A DNA stretch of 64,000 bases, from assembly GCF_035046505.1 (NCBI RefSeq), contig NC_089823.1, positions 229,484,604-229,548,603 on the forward strand, in the 5' to 3' direction. Every line of letters begins with the position of its first letter. Position 1 is the first letter of the stretch. The DNA is from Tiliqua scincoides (taxonomy: Eukaryota > Chordata > Lepidosauria > Squamata > Scincidae). Below the pieces are notes generated by a model. The model saw nothing but the letters and a program-made list of their open reading frames with translations. It did no database searches and was not told the origin of the DNA. Positions 33,362-44,928 of the stretch are shown piece by piece. The position numbers and the translations under genes are program-made.

Positions 33362-33513
33362 AATGGTTATCTCAGCAGTAGGGGCTGTACTATGCATAGA
33401 TATGGTCATGGGTTCAATTTCCACTGTCTCAGTAAAAAAGGATTTGGGGAATAACCTCTGTCTTAGTTCATGGAGAGACAGTCAAATGTAAGCAATATTG
33501 GACTACTGGTTTG
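33362..33513 (+). mobile_element. Degenerate tRNA-derived SINE
   Basis: The head ggttatctcagcagtaggg and B-box-like gggttcaatttcc (33,411-33,423) are followed by cactgtctcagtaaaaaagg. This is the layout of the tRNA SINE family, and the divergence is high. Confidence 0.55.
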
Positions 33514-34012
33514 GTAGAAGGTCCTTCTTTGTTTTATTTCCAACTGGGGAATTGGCCCTACCTCAACTACTGCCATGGGAAAAGCCAAGCCCACCTCAAC
33601 CCTGACACCTACTGGATAGTGTCTGTGACATCACTGATTCGGTGTAAAAACCGTTCTACTGTGTCTGTGTGCTGTGGTGTGATCCTCATACCAGTGCAGA
33701 GTTCAATGTGACAAAACTTTTATAATAACCCATGAAACGGACAAGCATAGTAGATCCACGAGTTGACTCCATTCAACTAGAGCCTGAATAAACCTGGAGG
33801 TAACGTCTTTGCTCTGCATAGTGGTGTCAAGAGATGTCCCACCTCTCCTCTTGTGATGATCACTAAGAAGCATGCTAACAGATTGCTTATATAGAACCTA
33901 GGAATAAACAAATATGAGAATAGAAGAGGAAGGATGCGAGATAAGAATGCATGAAGGGAAATGTGAACTTATTTATGCACAGAGTTTGTACATGATTGGC
34001 TTGTTTTTCTTA

Positions 34013-34818
34013 CAGTGCAATCCTAACTTGTGCTGGAATAGGCAGGCCAGTAGGCTTGTGCTGTATCCAGTGCAAGTTTGGGACTGGCTGTGGCTTGGCC
34101 AAAGGCAAGGGGAAATAATTCTCTTTACCCTGGGTAGATCTGATACAGCGCCAATGGGTCTACTTGGATCTGTGCCACTTGAAGCTGCCTTGGGTTGGCC
34201 AGGAACAGAGTTAGGATAATAACAACCACCACCACCACCACCACCACCACCACCACCACCAGTATTTATATACCACCTTTCTGGTCATCGGATTACTCCT
34301 CTGACTTTATTCAAGGCGGTTTACATAGGCAGGCATTTCTAAATTCCTCAAGGGGATTTTTACAAACATATGAGGTTCTCTCTTTCAAGAACCAACATTT
34401 CAGATGGATCTTCTTGGTTTGGTCTCACTTCTGGCCTCCAGTTCTCCCACGCAGGCTGACAAGCAGCTCCATCTCTCACATGGAAGGCAGCCAAGAGGCA
34501 TAAGAATCCAGCATAAGTGCCAGAACCTGGCCACAACCCCCACTTCCTCGCCACCCACCCTCCCCCTGCCCCAGGACATCTCCTCCCCTCCTTGTATCTG
34601 TCCTTCCCATGCCCCCTGCAAACCCGTGCGCTGGCTGAGCTTGGCCGGCGCAAACTTACCCAGCTGGGGTCTTGCTCTGGTGTGGGGAGGCCTGCACACA
34701 TCCTTGCACCAGCCTCCTCAACTTGAAAGGAGGCGCAAGTGTGCTTTACGGCACGTTTTTGACCCTCCTGGGCTGGCGCAAGGGACTTGCACCATCCCAA
34801 GGGTGAATTAGGATTGTA
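34013..34818. mobile_element. MITE-B element with nested L2-like tail
   Basis: The left end cagtgcaatcctaacttgtg and the right end gaattaggattgtact are inverted. The interior shares gtgctttacggcac and gcgcaagggacttg with the 9.4- and 55-kb copies. It is interrupted at about 34,225-34,400 by an L2-like 3' tail with a microsatellite. Confidence 0.6.
34225..34400 (-). mobile_element. L2-like LINE/SINE 3' tail with (GGT)n
   Basis: Read on the minus strand, aaaccgccttgaataaagtc and gaaaggtggtatataaatac form an L2-like 3' end. It finishes in a trinucleotide run, the (CCA)n run on the plus strand at 34,225-34,261. No coding sequence was recognised. Confidence 0.55.
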
Positions 34819-35366
34819 CTCTTTGTTTTTTGTTTTTTTACTTTTTTGGTCCCAAAAAAATAAGCAGTGAAGAAAGAGAGGGACTGCAAGTGTTTGTTGG
34901 AAGAACAGGCATAAAGGGAGGCCAAGAGAAATGAATGGAGATAATTAACGGAGGACGAAATGTGAGGTTTGATGGGACAGATAAAGGCAGAGAAATGGAG
35001 CTCACAGGTGAAGAAATACTGGAAGATCAGGGAGGGCAGATAAAGTGCAGCCAAGCCATTAATAGCTTAAAGAAGAAGAAAATTTTTTAATGGCAAATGT
35101 AAGGACATTGGAAGCCAATGAAGAGAATGAAAAAGCGAGGGGATATGGTTGTGACACTGAGCACAGTCAAAGGGCAAGATTTCTCATGATACCATCAACA
35201 CACATCAAAGGCATGGGGAGTTTTCAAAGTCTGCTACCACCTGCCTCTGGAGTACTGAGAAAGATGGGAGATGAAGGTGAGAGAAGGCCTCCAATTTGTT
35301 AGTCCCCGGTGACTGAGACACACCCCAAATCTGATTGTTCCAAGGCATGATCCATCCATGGTTTCC
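34819..35366. other. Unassigned; possible old LINE remnant
   Basis: The phrase ggaagccaatgaagagaatg with the downstream ggggatatggttgtgac is of a kind seen in reptile L2-like LINE 3' regions. Support is too weak to call an element. Confidence 0.3.
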
Positions 35367-35560
35367 TTGGGCCCAACCCTATTGGCTGCATCTTGCATGG
35401 GGGCAATTGTGGAGGTCTCTTCTGGGTAAAGGAAGGGAACCACAGTTTGGGGGTGGGTGGGCTACTTGGACCTGCTCTAGCTAAACAGCTGGTGCGGGTC
35501 TGCATAGACCCATGCCATGGGATTGAGTCTGGGAAGGGGGTAAGGATTAGGTGGCTGCTG
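35367..35560. mobile_element. MITE-A-related fragment
   Basis: It begins gggcccaaccctattggctg, like a MITE-A left end. The right end was not recognised. Confidence 0.4.
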
Positions 35561-36296
35561 CTGCTGCTACTGAGTACCCCAGGCCCCTTACCATCATCCC
35601 TTCTCCGCCCTTTTCTTCTTCTTTACTGTCCCACTGCTTCTGTAAAAACTCCCTCTTCTGCTCCTAGCAAGCCCCATCCAGCCTGTTTTGAGGAAGCAAC
35701 TGGGCAGGGAGGAAGGTGACAGTGATGGAGGACTGGTACTGTTCCAATTGCTTCCCTGAAGGGGGAACAATCAGAACCAGATTCCCCAGAGCCTCCTGGT
35801 TTTTCCTTTAGTACCACCACCACCACCACGATTGCTTGCGCATGGCAATGGCGCTGGAGGAAGATGTGGGTTGTTGCTGTTCTTATTCTCAGGGAGGAAG
35901 AACAGGATCAGAGGGCAGGATGAAGGAGCTGTGTGGGCAGCAGGCTGGGAGAGGTGGCAGGCAGGTGCAGGATGTGGGGCGTCCCACCAATTGCCACCTC
36001 CTCCCTCCCATTCCTTGAAGCAATTGATGCACTTGGCTGGGCCAGCTCTGCTTGTTGCTGACTTTTCCCTTACTGCATGCAGATGTATCTCATGCAAATG
36101 ATTCAGATTTAACCCTGGTGACAAGCAGAGATTGGCATTGTAACCATGCGGAAAGTCAGGGGAATCTTGATGTATTCCACCATCAGACAATGAAATCTTC
36201 ACTGTCTGTTGACAATCAATACACAGATGGAAAGCAAAGACCATATCTATAAAATAAGCTATAGAAAGATGTAGCCAGGGACAGGTGATACCGTTG
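35561..36296. other. Unassigned sequence
   Basis: No recognised repeat apart from a short (CCA)n run near 35,812-35,828. The 250-codon minus-strand frame at 35,771-36,523 is LINE only in its first 40 or so codons; the rest has no known domain. Confidence 0.4.
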
Positions 36297-36999
36297 TTGT
36301 TGGCAACCTTCAGTCTCGGAAGACTATGGTATCGCGCTCTGGATGGTGGTTCTGGAACAGCGTCTAGTGTGGCTGAAAAGGCCAATTCGGGAGTGACAAT
36401 CCCTTCCACGCTGGGAGCAAGTGCAGTCTGCCCCTGGTCTGTCTCCCTGGCTATGGGCCTTCCTTCTTTGCCTCTTAGCCTCAGACTGTTGGCCAAGTGT
36501 CTCTTCAAACTGGGAAAGGCCATGCTGCACAGCCTGCCTCCAAGCGGGCTGCTCAGAGACCAGGGTTTCCCACCTGTTGAGGTCCACTCCTGAGGCCTTC
36601 AGATCCTTCTTGCAGATGTCCTTGTATTGCAGCTGTGGTCTACCTGTAGGGCGCTTTCCTTGCACGAGTTCTCCATAGAGGAGATCCCTTGGGATCCGGC
36701 CATCATCCATTCTCACAACATGACCGAGCCAACGCAGGCGTCTCTGTTTCAGCAGTGCATACATGCTAGGGATTCCAGCACATTCCAGGACTGTGTTGTT
36801 TGGAACTTTGTCCTGCCAGGTGATGCCGAGAATGCGTCGGAGGCAGCGCATGTGGAAAGCATTCAGTTTCCTCTCCTGTTGTGAGCGAAGAGTCCATGAC
36901 TTGCTGCAGTACAGAAGTGTACTCAGGACGCAAGCTCTGTAGACCTGGATCTTGGTATGTTCCGTCAGCTTCTTGTTGGACCAGACTCTCTTTGTGAGC
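36297..36999 (-). mobile_element. RTE-like LINE, C-terminal part with intact 3' tail
   Basis: Minus-strand LINE fragment whose coding part is a single open frame of about 225 codons within 36,324-37,190 (the frame starts in unrelated flank). Blocks in order: RVWSNKKLTEHTKIQVYRAC, LSTLLYCSKSWTLRSQQERK, LNAFHMRCLRRILGITWQDK, RLRWLGHVVRMDDGRIPRDL, and a C-terminal Cys/His knuckle with one Cys replaced by Arg (CTCSQRGRDC). The frame ends TTIQSAIP, and about 50 bp further the 3' tail follows (hairpin loop uccg). The reverse-transcriptase core lies further 5' and is missing. Confidence 0.85.
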
Positions 37000-37329
37000 A
37001 GGTTGAGACTAATTATTCTCCTGGGTTCCAAGCAGTCAAGCAAGCAAGTATCCAAGCAACTGGATAAAAAAAATGCACTAAAGCAAATAAATTTAAAAAA
37101 CAAAGTTTCTTTGCTCCAGTGATTGAAAAACAGCCTTGCTGACCTTTTGACTCTAAGATAAGAGTCATTAAGAAGAAAATCCATCAGCACTTCTCTCAGC
37201 CCCTCCCTTCACCAATGCAAAATGATCACCTTTCTTTCACATGCTGGGGGAAGGGAGGGGTCCGCAGGAGAGAGAAGGATTGATGGATTGTCAGCCAGCT
37301 GCCCTCTCTCTCTCTCATTAAGGAGGCTG
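37000..37329. other. Unassigned; may include the left part of a Tigger-like element
   Basis: No ends recognised. A (CT)n-rich stretch lies near 37,300-37,317. Confidence 0.35.
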
Positions 37330-37489
37330 TTGTTAAAGTACTGTTCAGTTTTTAAAACTGATTTTAAAGGGATGCATTTTTCCTCTTCTCCAGGGATCAG
37401 CACATTCCTTCTCATTTTCAGGGGCCATTCGTGTTGAGTCAAATTCGTGTATAAAAAATCCGTGTATAAATAGGCTGGACCTGTATGCG
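37330..37489. mobile_element. Tigger-like MITE, right part
   Basis: It repeats the right half of the 16.6-kb element, sharing gttttttaaaactgatttta-like sequence and ggccattcgtgttga. It ends ggctggacctg just before a TA. The left end is not clear. Confidence 0.6.
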
Positions 37490-37788
37490 ATGTACAGTAA
37501 TTCTAGTTATATGAAGACATATTGTCAGCTGGCGCACATTACCGCAATCTCCATGGAAGTCAAGAGGACCATCTTTTTCCCCACTGGGAAATTTTATCAG
37601 AGCAAAACACAGATGGCAAAAATAGAATTTTTTTTCAGTTCCCAAAGGGTTGAAGACTATTCCTTCCAGAGCCTGAAGGACCAGAAAATTGTAAATGAAT
37701 AGGGGATACATGATGCTTCTTTCCTTGTTGCTGAATTGTGACTGCCCCAAACACATCACGTGGAGCACTATATGATGGTGTGAAAGGT
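37490..37788. other. Unassigned sequence
   Basis: Apparently unique, with no domain or repeat recognised. Confidence 0.35.
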
Positions 37789-38205
37789 TCAGGGGATGGA
37801 CAGAGTGGATAGAGGGATGTTCTTTTCCCTCTCATGCAACACCAGAATCAGGGGACATCCACTAAAATTGAGTGTTGGGAAAGTGAGAACAGAGAAAAAA
37901 ACACACTTCTTTACTCAACCTGTAATTAGTCTGTGAAACTCCTTGCCACAGGATATGGTGATGGCATCTTGCCTAAAGGGACCAGGCAAATTTCTGGAGG
38001 AAATGTTACAAGCCATGATGTGTATGTGCAATCTCCTGATTTTAAAAGTAGGCTACCTCAGAATGCCAGATGCAAGGGAGGGCACCAGGATGTTGGTCTC
38101 TTGTTATCTTGTGTGTCCCTGAGCCATCTGGTAGGCTACTGTGAGATACAGGAAGCTGGACTAGATGGGCCGTTGGCCTGATCCAGCTGGGCTCTTCTTA
38201 TGTTC
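37789..38205 (+). mobile_element. CR1-type LINE 3' end
   Basis: Plus-strand CR1 covering the last roughly 70 codons of ORF2 and the 3' UTR. It starts at aggggatggacagagtgga and ends gggctcttcttatgttc. Several short deletions interrupt the reading frame. Confidence 0.85.
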
Positions 38206-39249
38206 AGTATGATCATGTCTCCTGGAGCCCATATGGCTGCTTACAGAGGTGCTACTGCACTCTGAAGGACAGAAGGGATGTTTCTCATGGTCTCAGGTGG
38301 AGGTCCATGAGCTCTCATGTGGTCACTTTCAAATGTCACCACACAATCCTTAGAGATAGAATAATGACCCAATCCTGAGGACCCCTTATGACAGTGGGTG
38401 TTTCTTTCCGCTGTATTAACCGCTGCATCAATGCTGCAAAAGACATGCTTCTGCATGGAGCCCAGTAACCCTAGGAATTGTAGTTCAGTGGGAGTGCATG
38501 AATGCTGAAGATCTCTAGATTTCCTCTCCTGACATGACAGGGATTCCCCGGGGAAGTGAAACGACAAAAGAAGTTTACAATCTATGATGCTGAGATGCAC
38601 ACCGAGGTGTGAATGTAATCTAAGCACATGTTAATCTTTCTTTCCTACCGTCAGTCTCAGCAACTTCACCCCTTCTTCCCCATCTTCTCCAATAAGGCAG
38701 CCATGAAACCCTATATGTTATGAGCTCTCTATTCGAGAAAGCCAAGCAGTTGAAATTTGCTAATTAAGATCTAGCGGTTAACTATGTCTAAAGCTTTCTT
38801 AAGATCAAGTGAAATGGCTCTTCTCCCGGCTGCCTTTGATCTTGGGCTGTGAACATTTGTGTCTCTGAATTCCAAGTGCACCTCAGTTGAAAGGTACAGC
38901 AGCCACCGCTTGATACCTGAGTACCTCCCATTCTAAACATTCTCCTGAAGATGGCTGGATTATGAACTGCATTATGATTTTAGTTAGGAAAACTTGAAAT
39001 GAAACTAATGGGGCACAGGAGATCTGTGGTCAGATCAGAACCATGACACTGGAGGAGGGGAGTTAAAACTGCTTTCCCTGCTGTTTTCCCAATTAACTCC
39101 CACCCCCAAAGCTATTTTCTGCCCCACAGGAAAAAAAAATAATTTACAGATGCCCATGTTGTACGTGTATGTTTCTCTGCCAGGACAAATAGTAGCTGTG
39201 AGGAATAAGCTAAACTGTCACAGTAAGCTTTCGGCAGTGGGCAATGGGA
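38206..39249. other. Unassigned, mostly unique sequence
   Basis: No clear repeat. At 38,471-38,486 ctaggaattgtagttc is the inverse of an actacaattccc-type motif (see findings). At 38,790-38,830 a weak LINE-like phrase was noted but not called. Confidence 0.4.
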
Positions 39250-39520
39250 AGTTTAGCTGTGGGCTAAAGGGGGGGGCATAGTAACTATTGCAGGTACCAC
39301 AATGTGCTGTGTAAACGGCCCCTCCCGCTCACTGTTGGAGCCATTCCGGACAGTGACGGCAACACACAGGTGCTCACAGAACCAAATGGCATCTCTGATG
39401 TGTTGCCAAAATGGTGAGAGTGTGTGTGTGGGTGGGTGGGTGGGTGGGTGGGGGCTAACATGGCACTTTGTGTCACTTGCAGTACTTACTGCTCTGTCCG
39501 TCCTGTAGTAGTGCCAATGA
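39250..39520. mobile_element. hAT-like MITE with (TGGG)n
   Basis: The stretch ctattgcaggtaccacaatg and ggcccctcccgctcactg matches the 12.2-kb MITE, and the right half carries tcacttgcagtacttac. A (TGGG)n run lies at 39,429-39,453. The ends are eroded. Confidence 0.55.
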
Positions 39521-40474
39521 GCCAGGAAGAGGATTGCCATGGTGGGGTTGGAGGTGCTGAGAAGGAGGAGAAGAGACAGCAGGGGAAGTGACTAGAAGGG
39601 GATTGTGTGTCAGATGAGGTGTGCACCCACGCACAAAGAAAGGAGAGCAGAAATTTTTGGCGCTGCATCAAGAGCAGTGGCTGTTTGGGCCGGACCTGAC
39701 CACACCATGGTAGGGCTCTGCTGCGATGATGCTCTTCTCATGGCTGGACATGAGACCACTAGGAGGAGCAGCTAGGCAGGAGATAGAGGTGGTGTGCAGG
39801 TACAGGTTGTGGGTCATTACCCACTAGTACACCATCCCCTAGCCACCACTAGAAGCTGCTATTTCAACCTGCCTTAAGAGTGGGCCAGTCTCGGTTGTGA
39901 CAAAGTCCTCCTTCTCAGATAATATTTCTAGTGTTCTTTCTTCCTGTTTCAGCTGCAGTTGCAGGTTTCAGGGAGATGGGGGGGGGGATATGATTTTAAG
40001 ATGTCTGGTCTGGTCCATTTATTTGAAATCCTAATACGCTACAGTTTAATGTCCTGTCAATTAAATTAAACTGCCAGGGTGAGGCAAAGGGAGCGTTTCA
40101 ATTGAATCGCCAGATGAAAACTGATCTGCTTGTCATATAAAAGGATTCCCCCCCCCCAATGTCTGGTAATCAATCGTCTCGTATTCTGCCAGACATATTT
40201 GGCCAAATGCAACTCAAAGGAGCTGAAAGGAATTCTCATTTCCAGAAGGGGAAAGAAAGAAATGGTATTGTTAGCCCTTCTGCTCCATATTCAGAAAAAG
40301 GGATGAAAACCCTATCCCTGAAAACAGTACTTTTTGGCACTCAGAATTGCACATGGAATTTATACATTCTAGATTCTTAGGTAACTTTAAAGGCTCTGTG
40401 CAGAATCCTCCCCCTCCAGGCCAGAGGAGAAGGGGGCAGGTGAGGGGGAATCCACTGGCATTGCTGGAGTGGGG
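39521..40474. other. Unassigned, partly conserved-looking sequence
   Basis: No recognised repeat ends. The 40,020-40,150 part is AT-rich with cctgtcaattaaattaaac and gcgtttcaattgaatcg, resembling non-coding conserved DNA more than repeat debris. Confidence 0.35.
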
Positions 40475-40616
40475 AAAATCCTAAGTTTCTTCAGCCACCT
40501 GGCCACTGGTTTAAAATGGCCCTTCCTCTTTGTCTTCAGAGCCAGTCTCAGTCACCTCCTTACAACAGTGGCTGCTTTATACCAGTGGCCAGGTACTGGA
40601 AGAAACTTAGCGTTTT
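40475..40616. repeat. Imperfect inverted repeat (MITE core)
   Basis: The arm at 40,475-40,509 (containing ctaagtttcttc and acctggccactgg) and the arm at 40,582-40,616 match in inverted orientation at about 29 of 35 positions. This is probably the core of a hairpin MITE whose right flank was later hit by the 5S-SINE. Confidence 0.55.
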
Positions 40617-40640
40617 GCCCCCCCCCCCCTTTCAGGAATG

Positions 40641-40798
40641 GTTGGCAACCTTCAGTCTCGAAAGACTATGGTATAAGCCTACAGCACCAGGTATTCCCAG
40701 GCGGTCTCCCATCCAAGTACTAACCAGGACTGACTCTGCTTAGCTTCCGAGATCAGATGAGATCGGGCATGTGCAGGGTGCAAAATCCAGTGGCAAAA
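40641..40798 (-). mobile_element. 5S rRNA-derived SINE with perfect 9-bp TSD
   Basis: A 158-bp minus-strand SINE: a 5S rRNA-like head (about 40,675-40,780) followed by the LINE tail with a perfect agtct-ttcg-agact hairpin. The nonamer tcaggaatg flanks it at 40,632-40,640 and 40,799-40,807. Promoter elements are largely kept (aagctaagcagagtc, tcctggttagtac, ggatgggagaccgcctgg). The clean duplication suggests a relatively recent insertion. Confidence 0.93.
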
Positions 40799-40849
40799 TC
40801 AGGAATGCCCCCTGGAAGCCCAGGCCATGACAAACCAAACTATACAGTA

Positions 40850-41069
40850 CAGTCATGCTCTGCTTAACAATAGAGATGTAGACTGGCATTCCTGTCATCG
40901 AGCGGGGTACGATGTGATGCGAAGCCTCCGAAAGGTGAGGGGAAGCTCCGCTCCCCTCACCTCTGGAGTCTTGGCAGGTGCAACCAGGTGTGACCATGTG
41001 GCTGGCCAGCAGCATCTGTTCCACATGCAACCCGTCGCTGGTCGGAAGGTCGTAAAGGGCGCACACCAG
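40850..41069. mobile_element. Tigger-like (Tc1/mariner) MITE
   Basis: It begins cagtcatgctctgcttaac after a TA and ends aagggcgcacaccag before a TA. The two ends are roughly inverted copies, and such ends are typical of Tigger elements. It is 220 bp and non-coding. Confidence 0.5.
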
Positions 41070-41099
41070 TACAAAATAGATTACAGGAAAATTTAAGAA

Positions 41100-41340
41100 G
41101 GGGGTACCCAATCAGGTATCTTGCCCAATGCCAGCTCTCAGTGGCCCTGCCCTCTGATCTTCCCCCAGAATGCCCCAGAATGCCCTCCTGCTGACTGACC
41201 TTCTTCAGCCAGGGCTGAGTGCTCCATTGTTGCATGTGTTGGCCTGTGCACCATCACTGTAATTCCATGCCAGGGGTCAAGGCCTTGTGCTGATGGAACT
41301 CAAGTTCTATCAGTACAAGGCATGGACAGCATTGGGCCAT
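41100..41340. mobile_element. MITE-B-like fragment
   Basis: The phrases cccccagaatgccccagaat and gatggaactcaagttc resemble MITE-B interiors, and the right side ends near gcattgggcc. No matched ends were found. Confidence 0.35.
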
Positions 41341-41614
41341 AATATAAATAAAAATGGTGCTATGATTCCCCACCCTCAAGGCCCAATATTTGAAAGGCTC
41401 AAAAAAATATTTTCAGCTGTTGAGCTCTGAGTGGGTGATCCTTATTGTTCAGAGAGATACATTTCAGGTTTTAGCCTTTAAAAAAACCAAAACTGAGCAG
41501 CAATCCTAAATACACTTTCTTGGAATTAACATCCACTAAAAGAAAAGACATTTCCAAATAGTTAAGTTTAAGATCTGGGTGCTTGCAACAGTCTGAGCAC
41601 TCAGTCATCTTCAT
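41341..41614. other. Unassigned sequence
   Basis: A small piece at 41,500-41,530 (gcaatcctaaatacactttc) may be a remnant of the dispersed 90-bp repeat. Confidence 0.3.
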
Positions 41615-42020
41615 TAAGAACATCCCTGCTGGGAGAAGGCCATTGGCCCATCTAGTCCAGCTTCCTGCATCTCACAGCAGCCCACCAAATGCCCCAGGGA
41701 GCACACCAGGTAGCAAGAGACCTGCATCCTGGTGCCTTCCTTTGCATCTGGCATTCTGACATAGCCCATTTCTAAAATCAGGAAGTTGCACATACACATC
41801 ATGGCTTGGAACCCGTGATGGATTTTCCTCTAGAAATTTGTCCAATCCCTTTTAAAGGCATCAAGGCCCGATGCCATCACCACGTCCTGTGGCAAGGAGT
41901 TCCACAGACCAACTACATGTTGAGTAAAGAAATATTTTTTGTCTGTCCTAACTCTCCCAACACTCAATTTTAGTGGATGTCCCCTGGTTCTGGTGTTGTG
42001 TGAGAGGGAAAAGAGCATTC
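41615..42020 (-). mobile_element. CR1-type LINE 3' end
   Basis: Minus-strand CR1 from the tail (taagaacatccctgctggg) to the last roughly 70 codons of ORF2. The frame at 41,830-42,054 contains NTRTRGHPLKLSVGRVRTDK and VVGLWNSLPQDVVMASGLD. 5'-truncated. Confidence 0.88.
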
Positions 42021-42519
42021 CATCATCTCTGATCAGATTTTGCAGCTGAACCAAGTGGCGCCTTCTACATTTATGAATTAAATTAGAGTGTGATATTATT
42101 CATTCAGGAAGCACATTAGCATTTGTTCATGGTGGGAATTTTGCATTTGACAAAAATTCTGTGGAAGGATTTGGGTTTTTTTACAGGTTTATTTTGGCCA
42201 TGAAGCTGTTGCATTTTCTTCCGGTTTCAGAAACTTTGGCTAGAAGGGAAAATGTGATACACAATCATCCAACCACAAGTTACACAAGCAAGTTATATAA
42301 CCCTGTGTTCAAAGGACCAAAGAATGTGCGATCAATGAATGGGTAGGTTATGGTAATCATGCTAACACACAGTCATGGTTACTAATTTTGTCTTTCCCAT
42401 CTGTCAAAAAATTAAAAGTCCATTCAAACAGAGATTCTGTAACTCAGGCTATTGTCTGAGCTGTATTCAGATAGTACAGAACAAAAATGTGGATCAGTTA
42501 AAGCATAACTAACAACACA
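42021..42519. other. Unassigned sequence
   Basis: AT-rich and apparently unique. Confidence 0.35.
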
Positions 42520-42960
42520 ATACACCAGGGCTGGAGCACTGGTCTCCTGCATGATGACCTGGCAACAGCCATTGTGAAAGTGCCATAAAGCACTTTGAGG
42601 CAGCTGAGAAGAGGCAGGCGCTGGCATGGAAGCCATTGCAGACGGGCACTTGGCCTCCATCCTGGTCAAAGAGGCCCTGGGAGCCATGGCAGTAAGTTCA
42701 CTGTGAAGTGGCGAGGAGGTACCCCAGGAAGGGGGAGAAATGGGGCAGGGGAGAGTGGCACAGGGGCAAGGATGGGTGGAACAGTTCTGGGAGGGGGCAG
42801 AGATGACTTGCTGCCGGATCCTATCCCCCTTTCTGGACTGATCCTCCAACACGATCCCCCCTTTCAGACCAATTGTCCAACATGAGGCTGCATTTTCCTG
42901 CACCAGCAATTTTGCTGGTGTAGGACCGAGTAACCCCATAGAGGCTGCTGGGTCTTTCCG
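42520..42960. mobile_element. MITE-B-like element
   Basis: It shares the sequence type gtgccataaagcactttgag and aggcaggcgctggcatgg with MITE-B copies, and it has a GC-rich interior. The right part contains the self-complementary ccagcaattttgctgg. The ends were not matched. Confidence 0.45.
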
Positions 42961-44194
42961 CAGGGCAAGGGGTTAAATATCACCTCAGGGAGATCTCCAG
43001 TAGCCTCTTTGCCTGTGCTGGATACAGCAGTGGCTGTTTTGATGCCACTGAGTCATGGTATGGGAAGTTATGGATGGGAAGTAGGCTGCAAACTGTTTTA
43101 AGTGGTCTTGAGTATCCACTCTTGCTCATGAACATACAAACACTTCCTTGCTGGATTGCCTGAAAGTTGATCTAGTACATAATTCTTTGCAAGAATTCCA
43201 GTCTCAATCAGTGATACCAAGTAGTCGACCAGAAACTGGTCTTTTAGATGTACCTGTGGAACTTCTACCCTAGGGTCACTGTTAATGGGACTTTTATTTT
43301 CAGGGTAACTGCAAACACAGGAGAGATCCAGTCCAGATCATGACTCCATGCTCTCGGCCTGATCTGCAGGGACTCCTGATATAGGAGCGTGACATGGTAT
43401 GCAATTTTACTCTCATCAGACTATTGAAATCAATCACATCATTATTGAGAACTAAAGGAATCTTTGCGGGGCTATGTGGCTCAGCGATTCATATACTTTC
43501 TTTCTGCTAGATAGGCAGACAATCTTTCCGCCATGCCTTTTAAACACCGCTTGAGTGGGGTGTTTCAGCATGTATTAATTAAGTGGGCTAGAGCTCTCCT
43601 AAGGCAGAGGAGAAGGAGAAATATGGTCTGAGAAAAGTCGTGTTCCACTGGCAGAACTTCCTCTGGCCTAGTTCTGTGGAAGGTAATGAAAGGAAGGAAT
43701 TTAAGGTCATAAAAGGAGAACATGTGGTGCGTATTCAGAGTAAGGCCACATACCGATTTGCAGCAAAAATTTCATAAGGATTCCAAATACTTGGAAAGAA
43801 CACGCTCACCCAAGCTGACAACATGGTATGCAGTCGTATCACATGCCCAGGAAAGCAAAAGCATGCTCAGCCAGATGGAAACCATGAAGGGTAAAGGAGA
43901 AACAGTCAAGAGGGATGTGCAGAAGCTCCCTTTTCTCAGCTCTGAGGTAGAGCATGTGCTTTCATACATAGCTGATGCAAAATTGAGTCCCTTGCATTCC
44001 CACCTTGTTGCTATTGACAGACTGCAACCCAACGCCAGCAGGGGTATCATTTCAGATTTCAGGAGAGGTTGTGCTGCATAAGACTCGGGCCTCAATCTCA
44101 TAGGTGAGCTGGGACCATTTTTAAATTTGGTTTAGCAGCATAGTTGCAGAGGTGGTTCAGGTGACATGCCCACAGCCCCCCTTCCATGTTACTT
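42961..44194. other. Unassigned sequence with a possible SINE head
   Basis: Mostly unique. At 43,935-43,962 agctctgaggtagagcatgt resembles a tRNA SINE A-box region. The 119-codon plus-strand frame at 43,722-44,081 overlaps it and has no recognisable domain. Confidence 0.35.
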
Positions 44195-44738
44195 AGGGCT
44201 CAATCCTCAATGGCCCTAGCTCTGGCACCGAGCTCCAGAACCAGTGCAGGGTGTCGCAAACATGCCATAAGGCATGCACATGGCACCTAGAGAGCAAGGG
44301 TTGCTGGCACCAGGCCAGCGCCAGTTGGCACTAAGCCTCAGTGCCATGCAGACAGCTGGCTGGCGCTCTTCCAGCACCGGATGGTGGTCAGACTTCTCAG
44401 GGCGGGGGGAGGGCAGGGAGTTGGTGGAATGGGGCAGAGGGAGGGTGGAGGATTGGGCCTGAGAGGGGGATGGAGATGGCAGCAGCCTCTGCCACTGAAT
44501 CCTAACTATCCTCCTAGCCGGGGTAGCTTGACATGGGCCTCCCTGGGTCTGCGCTCAAAAGTGGGTGCAGATCTGAGGAGACCCATTGATGTCTTGGCTG
44601 CCTTACCAAGCCAAGGGAGCAAATGCTCTCTTACCCTGAGGAGACTCCCAGCACTAACCCAGCACCCATAGGATCTAGTGGTAGTCATTTTGGCACTGCT
44701 GGAATCCTGGGCAGCACCAGGTTTAGGATTGGGATGCC
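44195..44738. mobile_element. MITE-B element
   Basis: The left end gggctcaatcctcaatgg and the right end ggtttaggattgggatgcc are inverted copies. The GC-rich interior is related to the 4.5-kb copy, sharing gtcattttggcac-type sequence. It is non-coding. Confidence 0.55.
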
Positions 44739-44928
44739 AGGAAACACCCAGCTGCAAGGGGAAATGCTTCCCCCCCCCCGGTAACCTCTCGCTTTTGTAG
44801 CATTCCTCCAAAGATCCTGTAATGGCAGCAACGCAGTGATCCTAGAACTCCTGAGCCACACGCTTTTTGCCCACCCTCCAGCCAGATTCTGTGGGGTTGC
44901 GCACTCAGAGGGGAGGCGGAGCTCATCC

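Noticed and set aside
35771-36523. 250-codon minus-strand frame as one protein
   Set aside because: Only its first part is LINE sequence, in a frame other than the true LINE frame; the rest is unrelated downstream DNA.
43722-44081. 119-codon plus-strand frame
   Set aside because: It overlaps a tRNA-SINE-like segment and matches no protein family I know.
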